Shown here: piece after piece, positions 7,016-15,464 of the stretch
Layout of the letters: each line of letters begins with the position of its first letter
Numbering within the stretch: position 1 is the stretch's first letter
Source: Cryomorphaceae bacterium
GTDB taxonomy: Bacteria > Bacteroidota > Bacteroidia > Flavobacteriales > Schleiferiaceae
Assembly: GCA_024639785.1 (NCBI GenBank)
Contig: JAHEGI010000010.1
Location: forward strand, 1 to 36,507
Direction of reading: 5' to 3'
Length of the DNA stretch: 36,507 nucleotides
The notes under the pieces: generated by a model
Databases searched by the model: none
Seen by the model: only the letters and a program-made list of their open reading frames with translations
What the model was told of the DNA's origin: nothing
Position numbers and translations under genes: made by a program

Positions 7016-8503
7016 TTAGTGAATTCCCTTCATCAATTTGCGCAACAATGGAGTCAACGCAAACATGAGCAAAGCACCAGCCGCGGCGGTAATGGTCAAG
7101 AAGACGAAGAGGTTCATTCCTGGGAAAATCTTCTCGAGTAAAGACTCCATGATGCCCGCCATGTAGTTGGCCAAGGCCATAGAGGCAAACCAAAGACCCA
7201 TCATGACGGAGACAATTTTAGGCGGAGCCAATTTGGTGATCATCGACAACCCAATAGGAGAGAGGCAAAGCTCACCGAAAGTGTGAAGAACGTAGACGCC
7301 AACCAACCACATGGGGCTAACCAAAGCGTCGCCTTCTGCAGCAAAGCTGGCCAAGGACATGACGACGAAGCCCAAAGAGAGCAAGGCGAGGCCTAAGCCA
7401 AATTTGGCGGGCGTAGATGGATTGCGGTTGCGCGTGGCCAAGGTGACCCAAAATGAGGCAAACACAGGTGCAAAGATGAAGATGGCCAGTGCGTTGATCG
7501 ACTGAAATAGGGATGCTGCGACTTCGTAACCGAAGATGTTGCGATTCGTTTCTTCAGCGGCAAAGAGGTTGAAGGTGCCACCCGCTTGCTCAAAGCCACT
7601 CCAAAAGAAGATATTCGCTACCGCAAAAATCATGATGGCGCCCACGCGAGACCATTGCTCTGATCCACTTGTGCCATTGTAAATGACATACCCTAAGCCT
7701 AGCAGGCCGAGGACTCCCACGACTTGAATGATCGTGGTCATGGCGCTTTCATTAATCGCGGATTGAAGGGTCAAAAACCCATAGACTACAGCGAAGCTCG
7801 CGATAATGTACCCAGCGATGACGCCAAAATCTTTGCCCAGCAATCGGGCTTCACCCGTACGTCCAGGGGGCATGCCTTGTCCTTCGAGTTTGGATTCTTC
7901 GAAATAGAACCATACACAAGCGAGAAGCATGCCGATGCCTGCTGCACCAAAGCCATACTTCCAGCCCACTTGCTCACCCAAAGTGCCACAAATGATCGGA
8001 GCGAGGAATGCACCTAAGTTGATGCCCATATAGAAAATGGTAAACGCAGAATCCTTACGAGGATCATTGTCCTCATACAAGGTGCCGACAATCGTTGAAA
8101 TATTTGGCTTGAAGAAGCCGTTGCCCACCATAAGCAAGCCTAAGCCCATATAAAATAAGAACTCACGCTGCGTAGGATCTTCCATGTATATATGGGAGGC
8201 AGCCAAGCCAAATTGCCCCAAAGCCATCAAAATACCTCCAGCGTAGATGGCGCGGCGTTGACCCAAAATTTTGTCTGCCAGCATACCGCCCACAATGGGT
8301 GTCAGGTAGACTAGGCCCGTGAAGATGCCGTAGATCTCAAGCGCTGAAGCTCGCTCAAGGCCAAAGCCGCCGTTGGCGTATTCAGTTGTTAGGTATAATA
8401 CGAGCAGAGCGCGCATGCCATAATAGCTGAAGCGTTCCCACATCTCCGTAAAGAAGAGGGAATACAAGCCCCGTGGGTGCGTCATTTTTTCGGTCGTTGC
8501 CAT
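7016..8503 (-). CDS. POT/PTR2 family peptide:H+ symporter
   Basis: This 495-residue inner-membrane protein of the major facilitator superfamily imports di- and tripeptides with protons. The ExxERF proton-coupling motif is at 20-25 (ETMWERF region) and is followed by the usual SYYG. The PTR2 signature FYMGINLGAFLAPIICG lies in the fifth helix region, and a long run of hydrophobic segments spans the rest. Length and motifs match DtpT-like bacterial members. The gene is monocistronic and ends in the shared terminator. Together with the DPP-IV encoded next to it on the same strand, it fits use of external peptides, an inference from proximity. Confidence 0.93.
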   Translation of the reverse strand: MATTEKMTHPRGLYSLFFTEMWERFSYYGMRALLVLYLTTEYANGGFGLERASALEIYGIFTGLVYLTPIVGGMLADKILGQRRAIYAGGILMALGQFGLAASHIYMEDPTQREFLFYMGLGLLMVGNGFFKPNISTIVGTLYEDNDPRKDSAFTIFYMGINLGAFLAPIICGTLGEQVGWKYGFGAAGIGMLLACVWFYFEESKLEGQGMPPGRTGEARLLGKDFGVIAGYIIASFAVVYGFLTLQSAINESAMTTIIQVVGVLGLLGLGYVIYNGTSGSEQWSRVGAIMIFAVANIFFWSGFEQAGGTFNLFAAEETNRNIFGYEVAASLFQSINALAIFIFAPVFASFWVTLATRNRNPSTPAKFGLGLALLSLGFVVMSLASFAAEGDALVSPMWLVGVYVLHTFGELCLSPIGLSMITKLAPPKIVSVMMGLWFASMALANYMAGIMESLLEKIFPGMNLFVFLTITAAAGALLMFALTPLLRKLMKGIH

Positions 8504-8756
8504 GGTGAAAAAAGTAGTTGTAGTTGAACGTGTGTGTTTAGGTTCGGGAAGATAGTGGAAATTTGGTTTGGGAGGTAGGGAGCACGGGCTTCGCTCTTGC
8601 TTTGTTTGTTGGTTAGTTAGCTAGTTGGTTTGTTGGGCTGCGCTATGCACTGTAGCGATTCGCTTAAACGCTTAATCTCTTTTACCCTTTAACATGGTGG
8701 CGGACCTTCGCCGCGCGCCGGGACTTTCCGTTGTTTTGCCAACCTCTAGCTGTCAA
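8504..8756. other. Intergenic region with an imperfect inverted copy of the adjacent repeat
   Basis: No gene is supported. Positions about 8586-8638 are T/G-rich (GGGCTTCGCTC, then TTTGTTTGTTGG and TTGTTGGGC). They resemble, in inverted orientation and in the same order, the 52-bp unit repeated at 8757-8860. A transcript could pair the two arms. The upstream region of the POT gene contains TACTTTTT, a weak -7 candidate. Confidence 0.5.
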
Positions 8757-8860
8757 GCCAACAAACGAACATACCAACGCACAAGCAAACAGCGCGAAGC
8801 GCCCTCACGCCAACAAACGAACATACCAACGCACAAGCAAACAGCGCGAAGCGCCCTCAT
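8757..8860 (+). repeat. Tandem duplication of a 52-bp unit
   Basis: Units 8757-8808 and 8809-8860 differ only at the last base. Each contains a GCGC-GAA-GCGC hairpin. Read on the minus strand this is followed by TGTTT and may act as a weak terminator for the DPP-IV gene that ends at 8865. Confidence 0.9.
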
Positions 8861-8864
8861 GCCC

Positions 8865-11018
8865 TTAGAGGTTCTCCCTCCAAAACTTCGTCATCTTCGT
8901 GTAGAGGTGGATGCGGGTCATGCCTCCATAGATGCCGTGGTTTTTGTCGGGGTAGACCATGTATTCAAAGTCCTTGTTGTTTTGGATCAGCTCCTCCGCT
9001 AAGCGCATGCTGTTCTGAACGTGTACGTTGTCGTCACCCGTGCCGTGAATGAGCAGGTAGTTGCCTTTGAGCTTGCTGGCATGGCTTAACGGTGAATTTG
9101 CGTCATAGCCTTCGGCATTTTCGGCCGGAGTGCGCATGTAGCGTTCGGTGTAGATGTTGTCGTAGAAGCGCCAGTTGGTCACTGGAGCCACTGAGATGGC
9201 GGCTTTGAAGACGTCGGCGCCCTGCGTAATGCAATGGGCCGCCATGAAACCGCCATAACTCCAACCCCAAATGCCGATGCGGCTTCCGTCCACATTAGGG
9301 CGGAGGGCGAGGGCCTTGGCGGCGGCGATTTGGTCTTCCGTCTCGTATTTGCCCAATTGCAAGTAGGTGCACTTGGTGAAGTCGCGCCCTTGGCCGCCCG
9401 TTCCACGGTTGTCGACACAGACGATCCAGTACCCCTCGTTGGCGAGCATTTGGTACCAGAAGTAGTCACGGCCACCAAAGTTGTCGGTGACCTGCTGGCT
9501 GCCTGGGCCGCCGTAAAGGAACATAAGGATGGGGTACTTTTTGCTTGCGTCAAAGTTGGTGGGCTTCATCTCCCATGCGGGCAGGCGCTGGCCGTTGGTA
9601 GCCTCCAACGTAAAGAAGGTCTTGGGTGACAAGGTGTAGTCCTTCATGCGTTGCACCAGTTCGGCATTGTCCTCCAAGACCCGAATCTCCTTGCCCTTGC
9701 TGTCGTGCAGACTGATGCGCGCCGGAGTGTTGGCGTCCGAATGGTTGAGGATGTAGTTGGCGTAGGTGGTGCTAAAGGTGGCGCCGTTCCATCCGTCCGT
9801 AGCACTTAAAGCTTTGGCTTTCCCTCCCTTCAAGGAGCCGCGGTAGACCGTGCGGTTGGCGGGTGAAACGTCCGCAGCCTGGTAGTAGATGTGGCCGTTG
9901 GCTTCGTCGACGCCGTAGAGTTCGGTCACCTCAAAGGCGCCAGAGGTGAGTGCCGAAACCTTATTCTTGCTGGGGTTGACCAGGTAGACGTGGTTGTAGC
10001 CCGAGCGGTCGGACATCCAAACAAAGCGGCCGTCCTTCAAGAAGGTAAGGCTGTGATCCGCATCCGTGTAAGCGGGATCTGTTTCCAAGAAGACCTGTTG
10101 GGCCTTGGCGGTGCTGGGCACGTAAGCGACCAAGCGGAGGCTGTCCTGGTGGCGGTTGAGCAAGGATAGGTAGAGTTCGTTTTTGGGCGACCAATGGGTT
10201 CGGGGAACGTACTCGTAGGTTTGGCCTTGCGTGGCTTCAACGGTTTGTCCGGTTTGGGTGTCGTAGACCCAGATGGTCACGGCCGAATTGGCTTCACCTG
10301 CCTTGGGGTATTTGAAGACATAGGGCTCAGGGTAGAGCTCGGTGCCGTAAACATCCATGCTGAATTCGGTCACGCCGCGCTCGTCAAAGCGGTAGTAGGC
10401 TAGGTAGCGGCCGTCGGGAGACCAAGAAAGGGCCACGTGAAAGCCAAATTCCTCTTCGTACACCCAGTCGGGGGCGCCGTTGATGATGGCGTTCTTCACG
10501 CCGTCGGAGGTGACGCGCGTCTGGTTGCTGCCCGTCAAAGAGCGGTAGTAGACGTTGTTGTTGTGTACCCATGCAATGCGGTCGCCATCGGGGTTGAGTA
10601 CGGGATTTTGTATGGCCTCCGGGCTGACCAAGGTGGTGGCGTCGCTCGTCAAATCGTAGACGTAGACCTTCGCCGTGTAGGAATGGCGGTAGATGGGCTG
10701 CATATCGTCCTCGATAATGACCTTCTTTTCGCCCGAGGTCCAGGTGTAGTTGCCCAAGGGGAGGCTGGCGCCAGAGGCATCCTTCGCGGCGTCATTAGCA
10801 ACCAGTACGCCTTGGGATTCGCCCGTGGCAAAGTCAAATTTCTCAATGCCGTTCGACGTTTGGCGCGAGTAGTGCAAACCGTCCTCCATGGAGCGAAGGC
10901 CGTACACGCCCTTGGCCGAGAAGGCACGTGAGCGGAAGACATCATCAAATGTGACGGCTTGTTGGGCAGCCGCAGCAAAGCCCATAGAAAGAGCGAAAAG
11001 AAGGACAAACTTGCGCAT
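8865..11018 (-). CDS. Dipeptidyl peptidase IV, S9 family
   Basis: This 717-residue exported serine peptidase releases N-terminal dipeptides, usually Xaa-Pro. A signal peptide (MRKFVLLFALSMGFAAAAQ) is followed by a beta-propeller domain (about 30-460). The propeller contains DWVYEEE (184-190), whose glutamates bind the substrate amino terminus. The alpha/beta hydrolase domain has Ser587 in GWSYGG, Asp662 in HGTGDDNVH and His694 in DKNHG. Length matches bacterial DPP-IV. It lies divergently from the dehydrogenase gene with a 34-bp gap and next to a peptide transporter, consistent with periplasmic peptide use. The first Met gives a full signal peptide, which supports the start. Confidence 0.95.
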   Translation of the reverse strand: MRKFVLLFALSMGFAAAAQQAVTFDDVFRSRAFSAKGVYGLRSMEDGLHYSRQTSNGIEKFDFATGESQGVLVANDAAKDASGASLPLGNYTWTSGEKKVIIEDDMQPIYRHSYTAKVYVYDLTSDATTLVSPEAIQNPVLNPDGDRIAWVHNNNVYYRSLTGSNQTRVTSDGVKNAIINGAPDWVYEEEFGFHVALSWSPDGRYLAYYRFDERGVTEFSMDVYGTELYPEPYVFKYPKAGEANSAVTIWVYDTQTGQTVEATQGQTYEYVPRTHWSPKNELYLSLLNRHQDSLRLVAYVPSTAKAQQVFLETDPAYTDADHSLTFLKDGRFVWMSDRSGYNHVYLVNPSKNKVSALTSGAFEVTELYGVDEANGHIYYQAADVSPANRTVYRGSLKGGKAKALSATDGWNGATFSTTYANYILNHSDANTPARISLHDSKGKEIRVLEDNAELVQRMKDYTLSPKTFFTLEATNGQRLPAWEMKPTNFDASKKYPILMFLYGGPGSQQVTDNFGGRDYFWYQMLANEGYWIVCVDNRGTGGQGRDFTKCTYLQLGKYETEDQIAAAKALALRPNVDGSRIGIWGWSYGGFMAAHCITQGADVFKAAISVAPVTNWRFYDNIYTERYMRTPAENAEGYDANSPLSHASKLKGNYLLIHGTGDDNVHVQNSMRLAEELIQNNKDFEYMVYPDKNHGIYGGMTRIHLYTKMTKFWRENL

Positions 11019-11052
11019 AGGTAGGTTGTATTTTAGGAGGCAAATTTCAGAG

Positions 11053-12459
11053 ATGTCCGAAGATACTTCAAGATGGCTTCCGTTGCTGCAGCAGATTCTG
11101 CCTGCAGAGCGCTTGCGTGTGGACGTTGAGAGCTTGGACGCCTACGCCCACGATGAAACAGAAGACTTGCACGTGCGTCCTCAGGTCGTTTGCGTGCCGG
11201 AAAATACCGCCGAAGTATCCGCCATTTTGAAGGTGGCTTATGCTCATGGCATTCCTGTGACGCCTGCAGCGGCTCGCACGGGCCTTTCTGGGGGTGCGAT
11301 TCCCGTGCATGGGGGCATTTCCTTGAGCATGGAGCGCTTGAATAGAATCCTGGAGATCGATGCGGCCAACTTTCAAGCGGCCGTCGAGCCCGGCGTTATC
11401 AACCAAGTCTTTCACGAGGCCTGCAAGGAGCAGGGCTTGTTTTATCCGCCGGATCCGTCGAGCTGGGGTTCGAGTACGCTGGGTGGCAACGTGGCCTACA
11501 ATGCGGGCGGACCCAAAGCTGTGAAGTACGGAGTGACTTCCGCCTATGTGCTGAACTTAGAAGTGGTCCTCCCGAATGGAGAGGTGCTATGGACGGGTGC
11601 CAACACCTTGAAGAATTCCACGGGCTACAATTTGACCCAGCTCTTTGTGGGCTCAGAAGGAACGCTGGGGGTGATTACCAAGATCGTTTTACGACTGATT
11701 CCCTATCCCAAGGTGAGTTTTACCCTATTGGCGCCTTTTGCCTCTGCGGAGGCGGCGTGTGCGGCGGTGGCCAAGATTTTCCAGGCGGGCGTGACGCCTT
11801 CGGGCCTGGAGTTCATGGAGCGCGACGCCATTGATTGGACGCTGAAGTATGTGGATGGGGTGAGCATTCCAACCGGACCAAACATCGAAGCCCACCTCCT
11901 CATGGAAGTAGACGGCTTTGACGAGGACGCCGTTTTGAAAGAAGCGGAGACCATGGCCGTCGTCGTTGAAGAGGCGGGCGCCTTAGAAGTATTGTTCGCT
12001 CAGAGCGCGGCAGAACGCGATGCGATTTGGAAACTGCGCCGCCGCGTGGGCGAGGCGGTGAAGAGCCATAGCATCTATAAAGAGGAGGATACCGTCGTTC
12101 CCCGGGCCAAATTACCGGAGCTCCTCCGTGCCGTCAAGCGCATTGGGGCGGAATTTGGCTTTCAATCCGTCTGCTACGGCCACGCGGGGGACGGAAACTT
12201 GCACGTCAACATTGTCAAAGGCGACATGTCGGATGAAGATTGGCAGGGGCCCAAGTTGCAGGAGGGAATTCGGACCCTATTCCGAGAGGTAGTCGCGATG
12301 GGTGGAACCATCAGCGGGGAACACGGCATCGGTTTGGTCCAGAAGGGCTACCTAGACTTGGCCTTCAGTGCGCCCGCACTAGACTTGCAGAGGCAAATCA
12401 AGGCGGTCGTAGATCCCACGGGCATTATGAATCCGGGCAAATTTTTCCCAGAGGCTTAA
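11053..12459 (+). CDS. FAD-linked D-2-hydroxyacid dehydrogenase, GlcD family
   Basis: This 468-residue flavoenzyme is of the vanillyl-alcohol-oxidase fold and probably oxidises D-lactate or glycolate. The FAD-binding PCMH domain shows VTPAAARTGLSGGAIP, followed by GSSTLGGNVAYNAGG and FVGSEGTLGVIT. The C-terminal FAD-oxidase domain shows GHAGDGNLHVN and SGEHGIGLVQKGYL. The open frame extends upstream to 10888, but that part is antisense to the DPP-IV signal peptide and unlike the family. The ATG at 11053, with AGGAGG at 11035-11040, is preferred. Partner subunits (GlcE, GlcF) are not encoded nearby, so it may be a single-subunit enzyme. Confidence 0.92.
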   Translation: MSEDTSRWLPLLQQILPAERLRVDVESLDAYAHDETEDLHVRPQVVCVPENTAEVSAILKVAYAHGIPVTPAAARTGLSGGAIPVHGGISLSMERLNRILEIDAANFQAAVEPGVINQVFHEACKEQGLFYPPDPSSWGSSTLGGNVAYNAGGPKAVKYGVTSAYVLNLEVVLPNGEVLWTGANTLKNSTGYNLTQLFVGSEGTLGVITKIVLRLIPYPKVSFTLLAPFASAEAACAAVAKIFQAGVTPSGLEFMERDAIDWTLKYVDGVSIPTGPNIEAHLLMEVDGFDEDAVLKEAETMAVVVEEAGALEVLFAQSAAERDAIWKLRRRVGEAVKSHSIYKEEDTVVPRAKLPELLRAVKRIGAEFGFQSVCYGHAGDGNLHVNIVKGDMSDEDWQGPKLQEGIRTLFREVVAMGGTISGEHGIGLVQKGYLDLAFSAPALDLQRQIKAVVDPTGIMNPGKFFPEA

Positions 12460-12466
12460 GCAGGGC

Positions 12467-13045
12467 TTAGGGCCGTTCGATGGGGTAGGCGACCTCGTTG
12501 CGTCGAATCACCTCCCAAGGCGAGTTGTAGCCATATACTTCCACGGGGCCCGCAAGTGGGTAGCCACGCTGGTCACACCAGGTCTTTAATTTTTGTCCAG
12601 CTTCCAGACGTTTCTCTTCGGAGAGGATGCCGCCAAAGCGGTAGACGGCTAGGATTCGGCTGGGTTCCTCTACGAAGTGCACGCTGGGATCGTTCGGCGC
12701 GGGCAGGTCTTCGCGGCGGCTTTCGGCGGACATAAAGAAGCGCATCGTTGGAGCGCTGTCTTCCATGATGAGCGAAACGGGAGCGGTCATTTCCATCGAG
12801 GTGCCGCTTTGATTTCCGCCAAATATGTAGCGGGCCAACGGACGAAACCCCTGGCGCATGGCGTCGTAATTGGCGGAAGAAACGTTGACTTCGGCCCAGA
12901 GGCTGGGCACATATTCACGCAGCTCGAAGGCGCCTTCCTTTTCGAGGACGCGGTAGTCGGGCTGTTCTAAATTCTTAGAAGATTGGTACGTGTATCCAAA
13001 AAAACCCATGGCCAATACGCCGATAGTGATGAGAACCCATTGCAT
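12467..13045 (-). CDS. SOUL family heme-binding protein
   Basis: This 192-residue protein has an N-terminal membrane anchor or signal (about 1-20). A SOUL domain follows, recognisable from PDYRVLEKEGAFELREY, then MTAPVSL, and the C-terminal WEVIRRNEVAYPI. SOUL/HBP proteins bind heme or tetrapyrroles; the bacterial role is poorly known. It is the last gene of a minus-strand operon after the acetyltransferase (31-bp gap) and converges with the dehydrogenase gene 7 bp away. The family is firm; heme binding here is inferred. Confidence 0.88.
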   Translation of the reverse strand: MQWVLITIGVLAMGFFGYTYQSSKNLEQPDYRVLEKEGAFELREYVPSLWAEVNVSSANYDAMRQGFRPLARYIFGGNQSGTSMEMTAPVSLIMEDSAPTMRFFMSAESRREDLPAPNDPSVHFVEEPSRILAVYRFGGILSEEKRLEAGQKLKTWCDQRGYPLAGPVEVYGYNSPWEVIRRNEVAYPIERP

Positions 13046-13076
13046 TTTTTAAAAACAGCCAGAGCGCGCCAAATGT

Positions 13077-13619
13077 TTAAGACCGTGGATCTTGTGCGGG
13101 AGCAAACTTTGGCGCGGGCTGCTGCGGAAGTGGTTCGTTGAGCGCCTTGCGCATCCAATGCACGTCGTGCCACTGCCCAAATTTTTGACCTGCGGCGGCA
13201 TACGTGGCGAAACTCTCGTATCCACAGGCTGCGTGCAGGGCGATACTGGCGGGGTTGGGTTGGGTGATGACGCCATAGGCCCAAAGGAAGCCGCGTTCCG
13301 CCAGTTGGGGGAGGAGGGCGTCATAGAGTTTTCGGCCTAAGCCCTGTCCGGGTTCACGCACGTACACAGAGGTCTCCACGGCCCATTGGTAAGCGATGCG
13401 TTCGCGGTGGGTGGTGCCGTAGGCGTAGCCGGCTATGCTCCCGTCTGTGGCTTCGGCCACTAAAAAAGGAAAGCGCCCGGCGATGGCCGCCAGGCGCTTT
13501 TCAAAGACTTCGAGGCTGGGAACCTCGTATTCAAAGGTGGCGCTAGAGGTAGCCACAACCGGACCGTAGATGCTCAGGATGCCGGCAGCATCCTCTGAAC
13601 GGTAGGCCCGAAGAGTCAT
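13077..13619 (-). CDS. GNAT N-acetyltransferase, phosphinothricin acetyltransferase-like
   Basis: This 180-residue acetyl-CoA-dependent transferase starts MTLRAYRSEDAAGILSIY and carries the acetyl-CoA loop PGQGLGRKL. TQPNPASIALHAACGYESF and the final HDVHWMRKAL are also typical of the PAT/MnaT group that acetylates phosphinothricin or methionine sulfoximine-like amines. The frame is open 30 codons further upstream, but that part lies inside the protease gene. The ATG at 13619 overlaps the protease stop as TAATG and suits translational coupling. The substrate is inferred only at group level. Confidence 0.88.
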   Translation of the reverse strand: MTLRAYRSEDAAGILSIYGPVVATSSATFEYEVPSLEVFEKRLAAIAGRFPFLVAEATDGSIAGYAYGTTHRERIAYQWAVETSVYVREPGQGLGRKLYDALLPQLAERGFLWAYGVITQPNPASIALHAACGYESFATYAAAGQKFGQWHDVHWMRKALNEPLPQQPAPKFAPAQDPRS

Positions 13620-14305
13620 TAGTCCCGACGGCCTAAGTAGAGCATCACGTAGTAGAGCAACTGCGTCACTGCAGCGGCTGCCGCCACGAGGTAGGTGCGC
13701 GCGGCCCATTTCAATGCGTCTTCCGCCATACCGTGGTTGTGGGGGTTAGTGATGCCTGCTCCCTTGAGCCATACAAGCGCACGACGTGAAGCATCATACT
13801 CCACAGGCAGGGTGATCACCGCAAAACCGGCAATGACGGCTTGGGTTCCAATCAAGAGTAAAAGAATGCCATCATAGCCTAAGCCAAGTAGGCTCATTCC
13901 AAAGATGGAAGCGAAGAACACCACATTCATGATTTGGCTCGAGGCATTGACCACGGGAACCATTTTGCTGCGCATGGTCAACCAGGCATAACTGTTGGCA
14001 TGTTGCACGGCATGGCCACATTCATGTGCGGCAATGGCGGCGGCAGCCACAGAGCGTCCTTCATAGACCTCTGGAGACAGATTAACCGTTTTGGTCGCAG
14101 GATTGTAATGATCCGTCAACTTGCCGGGAACCCCCGTGATGCGGACACTGTTCAGCCCATAGTGGTCGAGCATGGCTTGAGCTACCTCAGCGCCGGACAT
14201 GCCGTTGTGCAGCATTTCCTGGCTGTACTTCTTGAAACGATTTTTGAGGCGAGCTTGAACAGCAAAGCCCAAAAGCATAAATGAGATGAGAATTACGAAA
14301 AACAT
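13619..14305 (-). CDS. YugP-type zinc metallopeptidase
   Basis: This 228-residue integral-membrane protein belongs to the Zn-peptidase family PF04298. An N-terminal helix (1-18) is followed by the zinc motif HECGH (94-98). Two or three hydrophobic helices come next, and the third ligand is probably Glu169 in LPVEYDASRRA. The open frame reaches 14389, but the added 28 residues are polar and unlike the family, so ATG 14305 is chosen. It is the first gene of an operon with the acetyltransferase and the SOUL protein. It is divergent from surE across 77 bp. TACTTTTC upstream on the minus strand is a one-mismatch -7 box. Confidence 0.9.
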   Translation of the reverse strand: MFFVILISFMLLGFAVQARLKNRFKKYSQEMLHNGMSGAEVAQAMLDHYGLNSVRITGVPGKLTDHYNPATKTVNLSPEVYEGRSVAAAAIAAHECGHAVQHANSYAWLTMRSKMVPVVNASSQIMNVVFFASIFGMSLLGLGYDGILLLLIGTQAVIAGFAVITLPVEYDASRRALVWLKGAGITNPHNHGMAEDALKWAARTYLVAAAAAVTQLLYYVMLYLGRRD

Positions 14306-14370
14306 AGGTCTGTTTGATTTGCTGTGGAAAAGTACAAATTCAATGCCGTAGAACATGCGCTGCCAAAATG

Positions 14371-14378
14371 TAGTTTTG
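14371..14378 (+). promoter_or_regulatory. -7 promoter box TAGTTTTG of the surE operon
   Basis: An exact TAnnTTTG match ends four bases before the surE ATG at 14383, the same geometry as at 128-140. A leaderless operon mRNA is the simplest reading. Confidence 0.6.
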
Positions 14379-14382
14379 GAAC

Positions 14383-15162
14383 ATGACAAAAGTGGCCAAA
14401 CCCTTGATTTTAGTGACCAATGATGACGGAGTGACCGCTCCGGGCATCCGGTGCCTTATTCGCATCATGAATTCCCTGGGGGATGTGGTGGTTGTTGCAC
14501 CCGATAGTCCGCAGAGTGGGATGGGTCATGCCATCACGATTCACGACACCCTGCGTTGCGAACCAAGTCAGCAGGATGCCGGTCCCCAGACCGAATACGC
14601 TTGCAGCGGAACGCCCGTAGATTGTGTAAAGTTGGCCGTCCATGAAATTTTGGACCGAACCCCGGATTTAATTGTTTCGGGGATCAATCATGGCAGTAAT
14701 GCGAGCGTGAATGTGATCTACAGTGGCACAATGTCTGCCGCGGTTGAAGGCGCCATGCAGAAGGTGCCGTCCATTGGATTTAGCCTCTTAGATTACAGTT
14801 GGGAGGCGGACTTTACTGCCGCGGAACCGTTCATCAAACAAATTGCCGAATCTGTTTTGGCTAAAGGCTTACCGGCCGGGGTGTGCCTCAATGTCAACAT
14901 TCCAAAAGCGAATGGAACGCCCTATGCTGGAGTAAAGGTCTGCCGTCAAACCATGGGCCATTGGGAAGAAGATTTCGATCGTCGCCTCGATCCGACGGGA
15001 AAACCATATTACTGGATGCGCGGGCACTTTGTTGATTCCGATGGTGGAGATGACAGTGATATTTGGGCGTTGAACCATCATTATCTGTCCGTCGTGCCTA
15101 TCCAATTTGATTTAACGGCTCACCACAGCTTAGCGGCAGTGCATGGCGTACTAGGGGTATGA
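14383..15162 (+). CDS. surE: 5'/3'-nucleotidase SurE
   Basis: This 259-residue survival protein is a metal-dependent nucleoside monophosphate phosphatase. The metal-binding NDDG is at 13-16, and the family signatures APDSPQSGMGHAIT and SGINHGSNASVNVIYSGTMSAAVEG are intact. It begins an operon with a small membrane protein, lpxB, a SpoIID-like gene and comEC. Its stop overlaps the next start as ATGA. surE next to lpxB is a familiar arrangement in Bacteroidota. Confidence 0.96.
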   Translation: MTKVAKPLILVTNDDGVTAPGIRCLIRIMNSLGDVVVVAPDSPQSGMGHAITIHDTLRCEPSQQDAGPQTEYACSGTPVDCVKLAVHEILDRTPDLIVSGINHGSNASVNVIYSGTMSAAVEGAMQKVPSIGFSLLDYSWEADFTAAEPFIKQIAESVLAKGLPAGVCLNVNIPKANGTPYAGVKVCRQTMGHWEEDFDRRLDPTGKPYYWMRGHFVDSDGGDDSDIWALNHHYLSVVPIQFDLTAHHSLAAVHGVLGV

Positions 15163-15464
15163 GTCCGGGACCACGCAGAAACCAATTAGAAGCATGGATG
15201 GGGGCCATCATTGCTGGGGGAACTCCCTGGTTCATCTGGGCGTATCTCCAAGCTACCTATCCGAATTTGCCACCCGTTGAGCAAATTGATCCAGACTTAT
15301 GGGCATATTTGCTTAACCGCGTGCTGATTTTCTCCATCCTAATCGAATTCTCCTACGTAATCGTCGGTGTCATGCTCCAGCGTTATCAATTGGTCAAGAT
15401 GATTTTGGTGATCTCAGCGTTGTATTCCCTCGTGGCATTGTATTATCGTTGGGAATGGCTGTGA
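15159..15464 (+). CDS. Small membrane protein between surE and lpxB
   Basis: This 101-residue protein has no family I recognise. Two or three hydrophobic segments are seen (about 12-30, 50-72 and 78-95). It is joined to surE by an ATGA overlap and overlaps lpxB by about 10 bases. This tight packing on both sides argues that it is translated. A role near lipid A synthesis or envelope upkeep is only inferred from position. Confidence 0.75.
   Translation: MSPGPRRNQLEAWMGAIIAGGTPWFIWAYLQATYPNLPPVEQIDPDLWAYLLNRVLIFSILIEFSYVIVGVMLQRYQLVKMILVISALYSLVALYYRWEWL

Noticed and set aside
10888-11052. Upstream extension of the D-2-hydroxyacid dehydrogenase
   Set aside because: The added 55 residues lie antisense to the DPP-IV N-terminus and are unlike the enzyme family; an ATG with AGGAGG upstream exists at 11053.
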